DNA of 64,000 nt from Skermanella stibiiresistens SB22 (lineage in GTDB: Bacteria > Pseudomonadota > Alphaproteobacteria > Azospirillales > Azospirillaceae). The notes beneath the pieces are model-generated. The model was given only the letters and a program-made list of their open reading frames with translations. It was not told where the DNA came from and did not search any database. Positions 40,971-51,091 of this stretch are shown here, piece after piece; position 1 is the first letter of the stretch, and every line of letters starts with the position of its first letter. The stretch is taken from contig NZ_AVFL01000003.1 of NCBI RefSeq assembly GCF_000576635.1, positions 62,001 through 126,000 of the forward strand, written 5' to 3'. Both the position numbers and the translations under genes were made by a program.

Positions 40971-41056
40971 CGTAGGTCGGCTAGAGCGAAGCGGCAGCCG
41001 ACAAGCGGGTGCGTCGGGAGTGGTGTCGGCTGCCGCTTCGCTCTAGCCGACCTACG
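40971..41056. repeat. Dispersed 86-bp palindromic repeat, copy 3
   Basis: Outer arms CGTAGGTCGGCTAGAGCGAA and CGCTCTAGCCGACCTACG pair over about 17 bp, with inner arms GCGGCAGCCGAC / GTCGGCTGCCGC. It is the most symmetric of the three copies. It lies between convergent genes (beta-propeller protein and MCP-like protein) and could end transcription from both sides. Confidence 0.85.
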
Positions 41057-41088
41057 CAGGCACAAGTTTTAGTAGCAACATGAGGGCG

Positions 41089-42786
41089 TTAGAAGAAGAT
41101 GTCGGCTAGGGCGTCCTCGGTCTCGATCGGCGCGGTCGAGGGCGAGAAGCGTTCGTGGATCTTCCGCTCGCTGGCCATGGTGTAGCGGGCGGCGATCTGG
41201 GCGAGGATGCGGTTCTCGCGGTCGGGAACCGAGGTGGGCAGCGCCCTCGCGACCCGTTCCAGCTGATCGACGGTGGCGCGCAGGGGCTGGTCCAGGCGCG
41301 TCTCGGTGATGATCCGCCGCGCGTTGTCGGCGAGCGACGCCGAGACGTGGCGGCCTTCCCCGGCGAGCGCCGCCATGGCCGACGAGAGACGGTCGCCACC
41401 ATGCCCGAGCTTGGAGACGGACAACCCGATACGCGCTTCCAGCATCGAGATCGAGCGGGCGCTCTGTTCACGCCTTTGGCGGTCCAGGATGTCGCTGTCG
41501 GACATGACATCCTTGAGGACGACCTTGAGAAGCCGGGCGTCCTCGACGATCTGGCTGGCGTAGCCGCGGAGTTCGTGCGCGATGGCGCTCAAGGTTCGAC
41601 CCTCGTCGCCCAGGCGTCCGCATTTGAAGGCGGCGTTCAGGCCGATCAGTCGCATGTCGGTCTCGATCGCCCGGACCGCTTCGGCCCGCCTGACCAGATC
41701 GCCAAGGGTCCGCGACAGGCTTTCCGTCACGTGGTCGACCTTGCCCCGGGCGGTCTGGCACTCGGTCATCAAGGCGCTGACGGTGGCGATCCGGTCACGG
41801 AGCCTGTCCAGGAACGAGCCGCCGGACCCACCGTCGCTCCCCAGCATGTCGGCTCCCAGATCGACCAATGCCGCGGCGTCCAGCGACAGTCGGCGCAAGG
41901 CCTCGGAAGTTCGGCGCGTCTCGTCGGCGAACTCGTCGGCGGCCTGACCGACCTGCGCCGCCTGGAGCAGGCAGACCGTCGTTCCCGCTCCATACCACGG
42001 GTCGTCCTCCATCAGGAGGTCAAGCGCCTGGGCGACATGGTCCAGGCGCTGCCTTGTCCGGTCGCCGATCTGCAAGGACATGACCGCCGCTCCGATCTGG
42101 CTGGCGATCTGTCCGGATCGTTCGCCGATCGTCGATGCCAGGGTGGCCGATCGGGCGCGATGGGCGCGGAACAGGCGAAGCTCCGTGTCCAGGCGCTCGG
42201 CGACCGCCGCCAGCGACTGCCCGTACCGGCGCCGGAACGTGTCCTGTTCGGCCTGGGCGGAGCGCAGGAGGAGATCCAGGCCGACATGGTCGCGGTCGAG
42301 ATCGCCGACCGTCCTCTCCACAGTCTTTGCGAGGCGCGTGACCTGCTGGGTGAAGACGCCGAAGTCCTCGCCACCGTTCGACAGATGGGCCGCCGCGATC
42401 CGCGCGTTGACCGACAGCAGCGCTATGACGCCGACCGTGCTCCGAAGCTTGGTGACGGACGAGCCGACCTGTCCGATCGAGCCGCGCAGCCGGGCGAGCA
42501 CCCTCTCCTCGTCGGCGAGGGATGCCGCCATGGAAGCCGCCGCGGCGGCGACTTCGGTCAGGTGTTCACAGGCTTGGCGCAGATCCTCGCCGTCCAGCTC
42601 GCCCGGCAACGCTTCGAACGCCTCGGTCAGTCGGCCGAAGACATCGACGGCGATCGAGAGGCCGTCTCCCACGCCGAGCAGGACGCCATCGGCGGTTTCG
42701 AGCGGTTCGCGGAACAGACCGGCGATGACGGACAGTTCCTGGGCGGGTTCCGCCGCCAACATGGGCGATGGGAAAGGCTCAGTCAT
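41089..42786 (-). CDS. Cytoplasmic MCP-like chemosensory signalling protein
   Basis: This 565-residue largely helical protein has no transmembrane segment or signal peptide. A hairpin-tip-like block, [40 protein letters not shown] (residues about 400-440, cited in part), resembles the [30 protein letters not shown] core of methyl-accepting proteins but is clearly degenerate. An earlier copy-like block ([32 protein letters not shown]) suggests an internal repeat. It is the last gene of the che operon, overlapping cheB by 8 bp. It is probably a receptor or adaptor for this pathway; methylation or CheW contact cannot be judged. Confidence 0.75.
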   Translation of the reverse strand: MTEPFPSPMLAAEPAQELSVIAGLFREPLETADGVLLGVGDGLSIAVDVFGRLTEAFEALPGELDGEDLRQACEHLTEVAAAAASMAASLADEERVLARLRGSIGQVGSSVTKLRSTVGVIALLSVNARIAAAHLSNGGEDFGVFTQQVTRLAKTVERTVGDLDRDHVGLDLLLRSAQAEQDTFRRRYGQSLAAVAERLDTELRLFRAHRARSATLASTIGERSGQIASQIGAAVMSLQIGDRTRQRLDHVAQALDLLMEDDPWYGAGTTVCLLQAAQVGQAADEFADETRRTSEALRRLSLDAAALVDLGADMLGSDGGSGGSFLDRLRDRIATVSALMTECQTARGKVDHVTESLSRTLGDLVRRAEAVRAIETDMRLIGLNAAFKCGRLGDEGRTLSAIAHELRGYASQIVEDARLLKVVLKDVMSDSDILDRQRREQSARSISMLEARIGLSVSKLGHGGDRLSSAMAALAGEGRHVSASLADNARRIITETRLDQPLRATVDQLERVARALPTSVPDRENRILAQIAARYTMASERKIHERFSPSTAPIETEDALADIFF

Positions 42787-43897
42787 CGATGTCGGACCCT
42801 GAAAGGCTGGAGCGGTATGAAGCGGTTCCGGCCCGCGCCCGCGTGATCTCGGCGGCGATGTGATCGAGCGGCACGACCCGGTCGACGGCACCGAGAGCCA
42901 TCGCCTCTTTCGGCATGCCGAACACGACGCAGGTCTCCTCGTCCTGGGCGAGCGTGGTGGCGCCCGCCTTACGCATCTCCAGCAGGCCATGGGCGCCATC
43001 ATCGCCCATGCCGGTCATGATGATGCCGACCGCGTTGGCCCCGGCGTATTGTGCCGCGGACCGGAACAGCACGTCGACGGACGGGCGGTGCCGGGAGACC
43101 AGGGGGCCGTCCTTGATCGCCACGTTGTAACGGGCGCCGCCGCGGTGGAGCAGCATGTGGCTGTTGCCTGGAGCGATTAGGACCAGACCGGGCAGCACGG
43201 CGTCGCCATCCCTGGCCTCCCGGACCTCGACTTGGCAAATCCCATCCAGGCGGCGCGCGAAGGCGGCGGTGAACATCTCCGGCATGTGCTGCACGATCAC
43301 GACGCCCGGACTGTCGACGGGCAGCGCCTCCAGAACCCGCCGCAGCGCCTCGGTGCCCCCGGTGGACGCTCCGACGCAGACGACCCGCTCGGTCGTCCGC
43401 GCCATGGCCTTCGCGGCGACGGGCGGCGGCAGGATGACATCGGCGCTCAGCTTCGCCTCGACCGTCCGCGAGGGACGGCCGCTCCGGCTCCATTTGGCGC
43501 GGGCGGCGCCTTTGATCGCGTCGCGGATGCGGACGCTGGATTCCAGTAGGAACTGCTTGGTGTCGGTCCTGGGCTTGCAAATCACGTCAAGCGCCCCCGC
43601 CTCCATGGCGTGGACCAGCGTTTCCGAGTTCTCCTCGGTCAGCGACGAGCACATGACGACCGGGATCGGTCGCTGGGCCATGATCTTCCGCAGGAAGGTG
43701 ATGCCGTCCATCCTCGGCATCTCGACATCCAGGATGATGACGTCGGGAACCTCCTTCTGGATGCGGGCCGCCGCGACGAAGGGGTCGGTCGCGGTGCCCA
43801 TCACCTCGAGATCGGGATCGCCGCCGATGATATCCGCCAGCGTTTGCCGGATGGACGCGCTGTCGTCGACGATCAGGACGCGGATCTTCGGGCGCAT
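42779..43897 (-). CDS. cheB: Chemotaxis protein-glutamate methylesterase CheB
   Basis: This 372-residue protein has a receiver domain (acidic DD at 11-12, phospho-acceptor Asp57 in [12 protein letters not shown], Lys in CKPR). A linker leads to a methylesterase domain with the triad Ser178 (CVGASTGG), His204 (VQHMP) and Asp300 (TGMGDDG). It removes methyl groups from, or deamidates, receptors in response to CheA phosphorylation. It lies 8 bp downstream of cheR in the same operon and overlaps the MCP-like gene. It is full-length with all key residues present. Confidence 0.96.
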   Translation of the reverse strand: MRPKIRVLIVDDSASIRQTLADIIGGDPDLEVMGTATDPFVAAARIQKEVPDVIILDVEMPRMDGITFLRKIMAQRPIPVVMCSSLTEENSETLVHAMEAGALDVICKPRTDTKQFLLESSVRIRDAIKGAARAKWSRSGRPSRTVEAKLSADVILPPPVAAKAMARTTERVVCVGASTGGTEALRRVLEALPVDSPGVVIVQHMPEMFTAAFARRLDGICQVEVREARDGDAVLPGLVLIAPGNSHMLLHRGGARYNVAIKDGPLVSRHRPSVDVLFRSAAQYAGANAVGIIMTGMGDDGAHGLLEMRKAGATTLAQDEETCVVFGMPKEAMALGAVDRVVPLDHIAAEITRARAGTASYRSSLSGSDIDD

Positions 43898-43905
43898 GGC
43901 AGCTC

Positions 43906-44766
43906 CTATCGCCTGCGGAAGATCGTCGGCGCGATCTGGACCAAGTCCAAGCCGAGCCCGACCGTGGATTCGGAATGGCCGAGAAACAGGAAGCCGCCGG
44001 GCTGGAGATGGCGGCTCAGGCGCTCGACGACCGCGCGCTGGGTCGGCTTGTCGAAATAGATCAGCACGTTGCGGCAGAAGATGACGTCGATGTCGGCATC
44101 CACCGGATAGTCGCGGTCCATCAGGTTGAGCCGCTGGAAGCGCGCCATCCGCCGCAGTTCGGGCACGACGCGGAACTCCCGGCGGTTCGGATCACGCGCG
44201 CGCATGACGTAGCGCCGCATCCCGGCCGGGATTTGCGCCAGCATGTCGTCGGGATATATGGCCGCGACCGCCTGCTCCAGGACCTCGCCGCAGATGTCCG
44301 TTCCCAGGATCGCGACGTTGCGGTTGCCGATCCTCCTGAACAGGTCGGCCAGCGTCATGGCCATGGTGTAGGCCTCGGCGCCGGTGGAACAAGCGGCGCT
44401 CCACAGCTTGAGTTTCCGGTCGCTGGCGCGGCGGTCGGCCAGCAAGGCCGGCACCGCCTGGTCGCACAGGTACCGGAAATGGTCGGGTTCGCGGAAGAAG
44501 TCGGTCTTGTTGGTGGTGACCGCGTCGACCAGATGGTCGAATTCGGCGTCCAAGCCGCCGTGCTGGAACAGGTAGTCGCAATATTCGACGATGCCGTCGA
44601 ATCCCAGGACGCGGACCCGCTTCCGCAACCGCCCCTCGATCATGGTGAGCTTGCCCGGCGGCAGCTGGATGCCGGTGTAGGATTGGAAGATGTCGGCCAG
44701 CCGCCCATAGTCGTCCGTCCCGAGCCGGTCCACCTTTGGCCGGTCGCCGTATGGATTTGGAGCCAT
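43906..44766 (-). CDS. cheR: Chemotaxis protein methyltransferase CheR
   Basis: This 286-residue SAM-dependent methyltransferase has an N-terminal helical CheR_N domain ([32 protein letters not shown]). The SAM-binding [16 protein letters not shown] lies near 123-138, with [32 protein letters not shown] and a [10 protein letters not shown] end. It methylates receptor glutamates. No C-terminal pentapeptide-binding TPR is present. It is adjacent to cheW with no gap and 8 bp before cheB. Confidence 0.96.
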   Translation of the reverse strand: MAPNPYGDRPKVDRLGTDDYGRLADIFQSYTGIQLPPGKLTMIEGRLRKRVRVLGFDGIVEYCDYLFQHGGLDAEFDHLVDAVTTNKTDFFREPDHFRYLCDQAVPALLADRRASDRKLKLWSAACSTGAEAYTMAMTLADLFRRIGNRNVAILGTDICGEVLEQAVAAIYPDDMLAQIPAGMRRYVMRARDPNRREFRVVPELRRMARFQRLNLMDRDYPVDADIDVIFCRNVLIYFDKPTQRAVVERLSRHLQPGGFLFLGHSESTVGLGLDLVQIAPTIFRRR

Positions 44767-45258
44767 TCAAGCGGCCACTCCGGACGCCAGCGGGTCCTCG
44801 TCGGCGAACAGCTTCTCCAGGTCGAAGACGATGACGAAGCCATCGCCCCGGCGTCCGACGCCGACGACGCAGCGGGCTTCCCACCGCGCGCCGATGTCTG
44901 GCGGCGGGTCCATCCGGTCGCCATCCATCGCCGTGACCTCGAACACCCGATCCGCCAGCAAGCCGAGGACCAGGACGCGGCCCGCCGCGGCGAGTTCCGT
45001 CACGATGATCCTGCTGTCGGGGGTGGCCGGCACAGCCGGCATGCCCAGCTTCACCCTGAGGTCGATCACCGGGATGCTCCGTCCCCGGACATCGATGATG
45101 CCCAGCAGGTAGGCCGGCGCGTGCGGCAAGCTGGAGATCGCCCGGACGTCGAGGATCTCCCGCACCTTGCCGACGGGAACGGCGAACACCTCGCGGTCCA
45201 AGCCAAGTGTCACGTACTGGTCCCTGTCCGCCATGCCCTTACCCGTCCCGATCCCCAT
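44767..45258 (-). CDS. cheW: Chemotaxis adaptor CheW (copy 1)
   Basis: This 163-residue CheW domain reads QYVTLGLDREVFAVPVGKVREIL, LLGIIDVRGRSIPVIDLRVKLGM and ends with FVIVFDLEKLF. It couples receptors to CheA. The start ATG at 45,258 has a GGAG box; an in-frame GTG at 45,291 directly abuts the MCP stop and an ATG at 45,234 is another option. A second CheW lies on the other side of the MCP gene, so the pathway has two adaptors, perhaps one per receptor. Confidence 0.93.
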   Translation of the reverse strand: MGIGTGKGMADRDQYVTLGLDREVFAVPVGKVREILDVRAISSLPHAPAYLLGIIDVRGRSIPVIDLRVKLGMPAVPATPDSRIIVTELAAAGRVLVLGLLADRVFEVTAMDGDRMDPPPDIGARWEARCVVGVGRRGDGFVIVFDLEKLFADEDPLASGVAA

Positions 45259-45291
45259 GTTTCCCGCTCCCCGGCGTTCCGGTCCAGACAC

Positions 45292-47439
45292 TCAGTTCCG
45301 CTGGAACTCGGCGTCGACCGCATCCCCGGCGTCGGCCAGATCGAAGGCGAAGCCGCCCTCCGACTGCCGGCTCCCGCCGACGCTCCGCCCGCCGGAGGCC
45401 GCGCGTCCGCCGAAGCCCTTGTGTCGCGCCGCGGCACCAGCGGGTTTGGCGCCGGCGATCCTGGACGCGGGTCCCGGCCGGAACGCGGAGGCCGGACGGG
45501 CCAGCGGCCGGGCGCCGGCCGTCTTGTAGGGAGCGGCCACGACGGAGGCCGGCCGCTCCTCGGCGCGGAAGTAGCCGATCGAGGCTTGCAGCTGTTCCGA
45601 CTGGGCGGCCAGTTCCTCCGATGTGGCGGAGACTTGTTCCGACGCGCTGGCGTTCTGCTGGGTGACCTTGTCCAATTGCTGGATCGCCTGGTTGATCTGC
45701 TCCGCCCCGATATCCTGCTCGCGGCAGGCGGCGGTGATCTCCTCCACCAGTTCGGCGGTCCGCTTGATGTCCGGCACCAGCCGGGTCAGCATGTCGCCGG
45801 CCTCGCGGGCCACCTTGACCGTGTCGGTCGACAGCGTGCCGATCTCCGCGGCGGCGGCTTGGCTGCGCTCGGCCAACTTGCGGACCTCCGACGCCACCAC
45901 CGCGAACCCCTTGCCGTGCTCGCCGGCGCGGGCCGCCTCGACGGCGGCGTTGAGGGCCAGCAGGTCGGTCTGACGGGCGATCTCCTGGACGATGGTGATC
46001 TTCTCGGCGATCGTCTGCATCGCGTCGACGGCGCGGCCCACCGCCTCGCCGCTGGCCTGGGCGTTGCTGGCGGACTGGTGCGCGATCTTCTCGGTCTGCC
46101 CGGCGTTCTCGGCGTTCTGCTTGATGTTGGCGGCCATCTCCTCCATCGAGGACGAGGCTTGTTCGGTCGCCGAAGCCTGTTCGGTGGCGCCTTGGGACAG
46201 TTGCTCGGCGCTGGCCGAAAGCTCCTGGCTGCCGGCGGAGACGTTGGAGACCGCCGTCGTGACCTCGCCCACCACCGTGCGCAGACGTCCGACCATGTCG
46301 TTGATGTGGCCCAGCAGGTCGCCGATCTCGTCGTTGGACGACACGGTTGCGGTCTGGGTCAAGTCGCCGGACGCCACCGTCTTGGCGAGTTCGCCGGCCC
46401 GCGCCAGTCCCCTGCCGATCGTGACCGAGATCCAGACCGCCGCCATGATGGCGACCGCGAGCGAGGCGAGGATGACCGAGACCAGCAGGAACCGGGCGTC
46501 CTCATAGTTCGCCACCGCGTTGGCCTTGGCCTCCGCCATCTGGTTCTTGATGCGCTCCAGGTAGGCCGTGGCCGCGTCGTCCGCCTCCAGCAGGGCCTTC
46601 CTGCTGTCACCGACCGACAGTTGGAGCGCTTGGATGCCGCCACCCTCGCGGTTGATGGCGATGACCTGTTCCTCCAGCTTGATCCACTGATCGAACCGCG
46701 CGCCGAACTGATCGAAGGTGTCGATGGCGGCACCGTCGGAGAAGTAGCCGCGCAAGGCGGTCTTCTGGCGGCGGAGCGCTTCGATCCGCTCGGTCAGCGC
46801 CTTCGCCTGACGATCCATCTCGGTCATGGTGTCAATGGTAAGGAAACCCTGGGTGTCGCCGGCGACGCCAGCCATCTCGATCCGCAGCCGATCGGCGGCG
46901 TCGGAGGCCGCCTCCGGATCGCGCGACAGGCCGCCATTTTCCAGTTGCGCCGTGATCCGGCCCAACGCTCCCGACGCCGACTCGAACGCCGGCTTGCCCT
47001 CGCGGTTCGTCAGGTCGCGGGCGCGTTGGGACGATCCCAGCCGGGCCAGATGGGCGGCCTTGTCCTGAACCTCGGCCTGCCGGTTGAAGCTGGCCGTGAA
47101 CTTGTCGAGGATCCGCTTGCCCTCGTCGGACGCCATCGCGTAGGTGGTGTCGCGGGTCCGCCTGACCTCTTCCCGCGCCTTCAGCATCTCGCCCTGGAAC
47201 CGCGCCATGTCCTCGTCATTGGTGGCCAGCAGCATGTTCTTCTCGCCGCGCACCGAGTTGACCAGCCCGATCGACAGCTCCTGGGCCAACTCCAGCCGCT
47301 TGGCGTCGATGTTGATGACGTGCTCGACCGTGTCGTTGAGGGCGGACAGCTTGGAATAGGCGAGCCCGCCGGAAATCATCGACAGGCCGATGACGGCGCC
47401 GAAAGCGATCCCCAGCTTGAGCTTGATGGAAAATCTCAT
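45292..47439 (-). CDS. Methyl-accepting chemotaxis protein with periplasmic helical sensor
   Basis: This 715-residue receptor starts with a membrane helix at residues 8-32 ([19 protein letters not shown]). A helical periplasmic sensor of about 270 residues follows (helical-bimodular type by length), then a second membrane helix ([25 protein letters not shown]) and a HAMP domain. The signalling hairpin has the tip [31 protein letters not shown] (cited in part). The C-terminal tail is long (about 100 residues), rich in Ala/Pro/Gly/Arg, and ends with an acidic segment. The ATG at 47,439 has a GGAG box, preferable to an ATG at 47,451. It lies between the two cheW genes. The ligand is unknown. Confidence 0.95.
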   Translation of the reverse strand: MRFSIKLKLGIAFGAVIGLSMISGGLAYSKLSALNDTVEHVINIDAKRLELAQELSIGLVNSVRGEKNMLLATNDEDMARFQGEMLKAREEVRRTRDTTYAMASDEGKRILDKFTASFNRQAEVQDKAAHLARLGSSQRARDLTNREGKPAFESASGALGRITAQLENGGLSRDPEAASDAADRLRIEMAGVAGDTQGFLTIDTMTEMDRQAKALTERIEALRRQKTALRGYFSDGAAIDTFDQFGARFDQWIKLEEQVIAINREGGGIQALQLSVGDSRKALLEADDAATAYLERIKNQMAEAKANAVANYEDARFLLVSVILASLAVAIMAAVWISVTIGRGLARAGELAKTVASGDLTQTATVSSNDEIGDLLGHINDMVGRLRTVVGEVTTAVSNVSAGSQELSASAEQLSQGATEQASATEQASSSMEEMAANIKQNAENAGQTEKIAHQSASNAQASGEAVGRAVDAMQTIAEKITIVQEIARQTDLLALNAAVEAARAGEHGKGFAVVASEVRKLAERSQAAAAEIGTLSTDTVKVAREAGDMLTRLVPDIKRTAELVEEITAACREQDIGAEQINQAIQQLDKVTQQNASASEQVSATSEELAAQSEQLQASIGYFRAEERPASVVAAPYKTAGARPLARPASAFRPGPASRIAGAKPAGAAARHKGFGGRAASGGRSVGGSRQSEGGFAFDLADAGDAVDAEFQRN

Positions 47440-47527
47440 AGTCTGCTCCATGCGAATAGCCGACGGCGCGGGGGGCGGCGGTTGGCGGGTGGTTGCGGTG
47501 GTCACGGAAGGATTGGTCCGGGCGGCT

Positions 47528-48004
47528 TCAGGCGAAGATCCGCTCCAGATCGGGGATGATGACGAAGTCGTCGGATCGCTTGCCGATGCAGCGGACGAAT
47601 TCCGGCTGCCAGCGCATCCCGATCCTGGGGGCCGGTTCGATCGATGCCGCTGGGATCGCCGTGACCTCGAAGACCTTGTCGGCGAGGATGCCGACGATGA
47701 TCGGCTCGCCATCCAGCGGGATTTCGATCACGACGATGCGGGTGTCGATCGTCCGAGGCGTCGGCTCCATCCCGAAACGGGAGCGGAGGTCGGCCAGCGG
47801 CACGACCTTGCCGCGGACATTGATCATGCCGCGCACGAAGGACCGGGCGCCGGGCACCTCGGTGACCGGGACCGGATCGAGGATTTCCCGGACGACACCC
47901 GCCTCGATCGCGAACACCTCGCCATCCAGGCTGAGCGTCAGCACCTCGAGGGCGGTGGGTGTCCCACCAGGGGAGGTGGTGGGGAGGAAAAGCGGTTCGG
48001 CCAT
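47528..48004 (-). CDS. cheW: Chemotaxis adaptor CheW (copy 2)
   Basis: This 158-residue CheW domain has [47 protein letters not shown] and the C-terminal [11 protein letters not shown]. It has the same architecture as copy 1 (44,767-45,258), with about one third identity by eye. It follows cheA by 4 bp and precedes the receptor gene by 88 bp. It couples receptor and kinase. Confidence 0.93.
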   Translation of the reverse strand: MAEPLFLPTTSPGGTPTALEVLTLSLDGEVFAIEAGVVREILDPVPVTEVPGARSFVRGMINVRGKVVPLADLRSRFGMEPTPRTIDTRIVVIEIPLDGEPIIVGILADKVFEVTAIPAASIEPAPRIGMRWQPEFVRCIGKRSDDFVIIPDLERIFA

Positions 48005-48008
48005 GACG

Positions 48009-49997
48009 CTACGCGACCTCCAGCCGGCGGGCGCCTTGCCGTTCTTCCCGGGCGCGGCCCAGTTCGACCAGCTGCGCCACGTCCAGGATCAGAGCGAGCG
48101 TGCCGTCTCCCAGGATGGTGGCGCCCGAGAAGGTCTCGACATCGGCGTGCAGCCGGGACAGCGACTTGATCACCGTCTGGTGGCTGCCGATGATCTGATC
48201 GACCACCAGCCCGACGCGGAAGTCCCCCGACGCGACGATCACCACCCGCTGATGCGGGTCGGGCGCCAGGTTGGTCATGAACAGGTCGCGCAGCCTCATG
48301 AAGGGAACGAGATCGTCGCGGATGTTGAGGAAGCTGCGCCCCTTGGACCGGGTGTCGTCGGCCAGCGTCAGGGCCACGCATTCCTCCACCGCCGAGAGCG
48401 GGATGACGTAGCGGCCCTGCCCGACCCGGACGAGCAGCCCATCGATGATGGCGAGCGTCAGCGGCAGCCGGAGAGTCACCACCGTGCCACGCCCCGGCGT
48501 GGTCGCGATGTCGATGCCGCCGTGCAGCCCCTCGACCGTCCGCTTGACCACGTCCATGCCGACTCCCCGGCCGGACACGGCGGAGATTTCCCGCGCGGTC
48601 GAGAAGCCGGGATGGAACAGGAACTGGAACAGGTCGCCGTCGGCGATCTCGGTTCCAGGAGCCAGCAACCCGCGCTCCTCGGCCTTGGCCCGGATCCGGT
48701 CGCGGTCGAGGCCGCGGCCATCGTCGATGATCGAGACCAGGACCTCGGCCCCGGCGTGCCGCGCCACCAGACGGAGGGTTCCGGTCGCGGGCTTGCCCCG
48801 GTCGGCGCGCTCGTCCGGTCCTTCAAGGCCATGGTCGATCGCGTTGCGGATGAGGTGGACGACGGGTTCGGCCAGCCGCTCGATCATGGTCTTGTCGAGC
48901 TCGGTTCCCTCCCCCGCCGTGATCAGGTCGACCCGCTTGCCGAGGCTGCGCGACAGGTCGTGGACGAGACGGCGGAAGCGGCCGAACAGCGAGCCGATCG
49001 GCACCATCCGGATGCCCATGGTGGTGTCGCGCAAGCCGGAGGTCAGCCGCTCCAACTCCTCCGCCACCGATTTGACGTTGGGATCGGCGCTGACGGCGGC
49101 GAGCTGGGTCAGCCGCGCCTGGGCGATGACGAGTTCACCCACCCTGTCCATCAGCTCGTCCAGCCGCTCGGCGGCCACACGCAGGCTCATGCCGGGTTTG
49201 GCGGCGTCCCGCTCGGGGCGCGGCTCATCGGCTTCGGGGCTCGCGATGGGGGCGGCGATTGGGGCGATGACCGGAGAGGCCACCGGCGCCGTAGGTTCGG
49301 GGCTTCGCGCGGTTTCCTCGACGCGCTCGATCCGGAGCTCCATGTCGTCGATGACGAACATGAAGACTTCCTTGATCGTGGATTTCGGATGGGCGGTGTC
49401 GAGGGTGACGTCCCAGCCCAGATGGCAGTCGTCCGCCTCCATCTCGTCCAGCGGGGGGATGGTGTCGGTCAAGGCTGCGACGGTGGCGTTCCCCAGCGAA
49501 CGTAGCTCGTCCAGCAGCAGGAGCGGGTTCGTGCCGGTGGCCATCGCGTCCTTGGCGAGACGGAAACGCACCCGCCACGTCACCGCGTCCGGAGCGTCGG
49601 GCGCCGCGGTCGCCGTCACGTCGGTCCCATCGACCACGTGGCGCAAATCGCCGAGTATCCGCTCGCTCTCCGCCGGGTCGACCCGATCGGGCGTCTCGAT
49701 CAGCGCGCGGATGTGGTCCTTGGCGGCGAGCGACACGGCGATCAGGTCGGGACTGACCGGAACCAGTCCGTTGCGGACCCGGTCGAAGGCCGTCTCGAAG
49801 TCGTGGGTGAAATCGGCGACGCTGCCGTAGCCCATCATCGCGCCCGATCCCTTGATCGTGTGCAGGGCGCGGAACACGGTGTCGACCAGATCGCGCCCAT
49901 CCGACGCGCCGTCGAGATCGAGAAGCGACGCCTCCAGCTGCTCAAGCAGCTCCTGAGCCTCCTGGCGGAAGATCTCGATCGGGTCGGTCATGGTCAC
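48009..49997 (-). CDS. cheA: Chemotaxis histidine kinase CheA
   Basis: This 662-residue kinase has an N-terminal Hpt domain with phospho-His46 (RALHTIKGSG) and a central region. The dimerisation and catalytic domain carries the N-box VVHLIRNAIDHGLE, a G1 box VSIIDDGRGLDRD and a G2 box GRGVGMDVVKRTVEGLHGG. The C-terminal CheW-like regulatory domain has LIILDVAQLVEL-like ends. A separate P2 CheY-binding domain is not obvious, though about 170 residues with a DDCHLGWDVTLDT segment lie between Hpt and dimerisation domains. The start overlaps the cheY end by 4 bp. It is the core kinase of the operon. Confidence 0.96.
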   Translation of the reverse strand: MTMTDPIEIFRQEAQELLEQLEASLLDLDGASDGRDLVDTVFRALHTIKGSGAMMGYGSVADFTHDFETAFDRVRNGLVPVSPDLIAVSLAAKDHIRALIETPDRVDPAESERILGDLRHVVDGTDVTATAAPDAPDAVTWRVRFRLAKDAMATGTNPLLLLDELRSLGNATVAALTDTIPPLDEMEADDCHLGWDVTLDTAHPKSTIKEVFMFVIDDMELRIERVEETARSPEPTAPVASPVIAPIAAPIASPEADEPRPERDAAKPGMSLRVAAERLDELMDRVGELVIAQARLTQLAAVSADPNVKSVAEELERLTSGLRDTTMGIRMVPIGSLFGRFRRLVHDLSRSLGKRVDLITAGEGTELDKTMIERLAEPVVHLIRNAIDHGLEGPDERADRGKPATGTLRLVARHAGAEVLVSIIDDGRGLDRDRIRAKAEERGLLAPGTEIADGDLFQFLFHPGFSTAREISAVSGRGVGMDVVKRTVEGLHGGIDIATTPGRGTVVTLRLPLTLAIIDGLLVRVGQGRYVIPLSAVEECVALTLADDTRSKGRSFLNIRDDLVPFMRLRDLFMTNLAPDPHQRVVIVASGDFRVGLVVDQIIGSHQTVIKSLSRLHADVETFSGATILGDGTLALILDVAQLVELGRAREERQGARRLEVA

Positions 49998-50359
49998 GGG
50001 CCGACGACCTTGCGGACGACGGTGACGAGCTGCTCCTGCTGGAACGGCTTGACGATCCAGGCGGTGGCACCGGCCTCCTTGGCCTGCCGCTTGATGTCGC
50101 CATCCGACTCCGTGGTCAGGAAGACGATCGGGATGCCGCGGTGGGTCGGGAGTTTCCGCAGTTCGCGGATGAAGGTGAGCCCGTCCATCACCGGCATGTT
50201 CAAGTCGGTGATGACCATGTGGATCGGCGTCGATTTGGCCTTCGCCAATCCCTCGGCGCCGTTGGCGGCCTCGGCGATCTGGTAGCCGGCGGCGGAGAGG
50301 GTGAGCTTGACCATTTGCCGGATGCTTGGCGAATCATCGACCGTCAGAATGGTTTTCAT
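49994..50359 (-). CDS. cheY: Chemotaxis response regulator CheY-like
   Basis: This 121-residue single-domain receiver has acidic pocket Asp8/Asp9 (TVDDSPS), phospho-acceptor Asp52 (VITDLNMPVMDG), a Thr in FLTTESD and Lys in IVKPF. It is full-length for CheY. Its ATG overlaps the STAS gene by 4 bp and its end overlaps cheA by 4 bp, so the three are tightly coupled. Because the operon starts with a STAS protein it may drive an output other than flagellar rotation. Confidence 0.94.
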   Translation of the reverse strand: MKTILTVDDSPSIRQMVKLTLSAAGYQIAEAANGAEGLAKAKSTPIHMVITDLNMPVMDGLTFIRELRKLPTHRGIPIVFLTTESDGDIKRQAKEAGATAWIVKPFQQEQLVTVVRKVVGP

Positions 50360-50712
50360 GGCTGTTCAATGGCCCCTGTCATCCAGAATGAATGGTCCGC
50401 CGCGGCGGCGGATGCTCCCGAACCCAGGAGGCCGCCGCGCGCCAGGGTGTCGAGCAACGCGCCGGCCGCGGGAGCCGAAAGTGTGATGGACTTACCGAGT
50501 TTGACCGCGGTGCGCCGGGCGGCGAGCAGTAGTTGGACGAAACTGAGGTCAACATCGGTGGCGCCCGAGCAGTCCACCTCGACCGAATCCCCATCGCGAA
50601 AGGCATCCAAGAGGGACGAGCGGATATGCGCGGCTTCCGGCACGGTGAGGGAGCCAGCAAAACGAACAAGTATTGTTTTCTTTTCGTTTACCATTCTCGA
50701 AATCTCAGGCAT
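50356..50712 (-). CDS. STAS-domain protein, first gene of the che operon
   Basis: This 118-residue protein is of the STAS/anti-sigma-factor-antagonist fold: KTILVRFAGSLTVPEAAHIRSSLLDAF, DSVEVDCSGATDVDLSFVQLLLAARRTA and LSAPAAGALLDTL. The usual phosphorylatable Ser position is occupied within DLSFVQLLL. STAS proteins of this kind precede CheY-CheA in several alternative chemosensory operons. An in-frame ATG at 50,694 is also possible; neither start has a strong box. A role in regulating CheA or another kinase switch is an inference. Confidence 0.85.
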   Translation of the reverse strand: MPEISRMVNEKKTILVRFAGSLTVPEAAHIRSSLLDAFRDGDSVEVDCSGATDVDLSFVQLLLAARRTAVKLGKSITLSAPAAGALLDTLARGGLLGSGASAAAADHSFWMTGAIEQP

Positions 50713-51091
50713 CCAACTGTAAAACTACTAAAACCTCTAGGAATAATTTAATACCGTCACCGGGTTTCGATACTGTTAAAGCTTGCTCATTCAGGCGATA
50801 TCACGAAGGTGATAAGCTTGCGCTGTCATTTTATAGTTAGATCGACTTAGAACGTTCTTGCTTCATCGTGACGAAGGATGATGAACGATCCCAAATGGAC
50901 CGCCATGCGACGGATCAAGAAACATCGTGGCGTCACCAAGGAAACGCTGTGATTTTCGCAGATCCAACTGATGTCGGTTGAATACCTTTGCCCTCCGCCG
51001 AGGGTACGAAGTTATGTGATAAACAGCATGGGGGATCTGGCCGCTCGTTTATTTTCGATAAATTGATCTAGTCGATCAGGAAAGCGTCGCC
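50713..51091. other. 379-bp divergent regulatory region, che operon / lactate permease
   Basis: This is an AT-richer gap with no gene. It contains an inverted repeat TATCAC-GAAG-GTGATA (50,799-50,814), flanked by a direct repeat AAGCTTGC (50,779-50,786 and 50,814-50,821). A patch GATAAATTG just upstream of the permease RBS may belong to its -10 region. I could not place promoters firmly on either strand. The repeats are candidate operator sites. Confidence 0.5.
50799..50814. promoter_or_regulatory. Candidate operator, TATCAC-GAAG-GTGATA
   Basis: This is a perfect 6+6 inverted repeat with a 4 bp spacer, extended partially to GCGATATCAC...GTGATAAGC. It lies in the shared promoter region between the che operon and the lactate permease, flanked by an 8 bp direct repeat. 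The regulator is unknown. Confidence 0.35.

Noticed and set aside
43975-47559. A 1194-codon open frame on the plus strand opposite the che genes
   Set aside because: It is antisense to cheR, cheW and the MCP, whose frames carry all family motifs; high GC makes antisense frames long. The translation is low-complexity Gly/Arg/Asp-rich without a domain.
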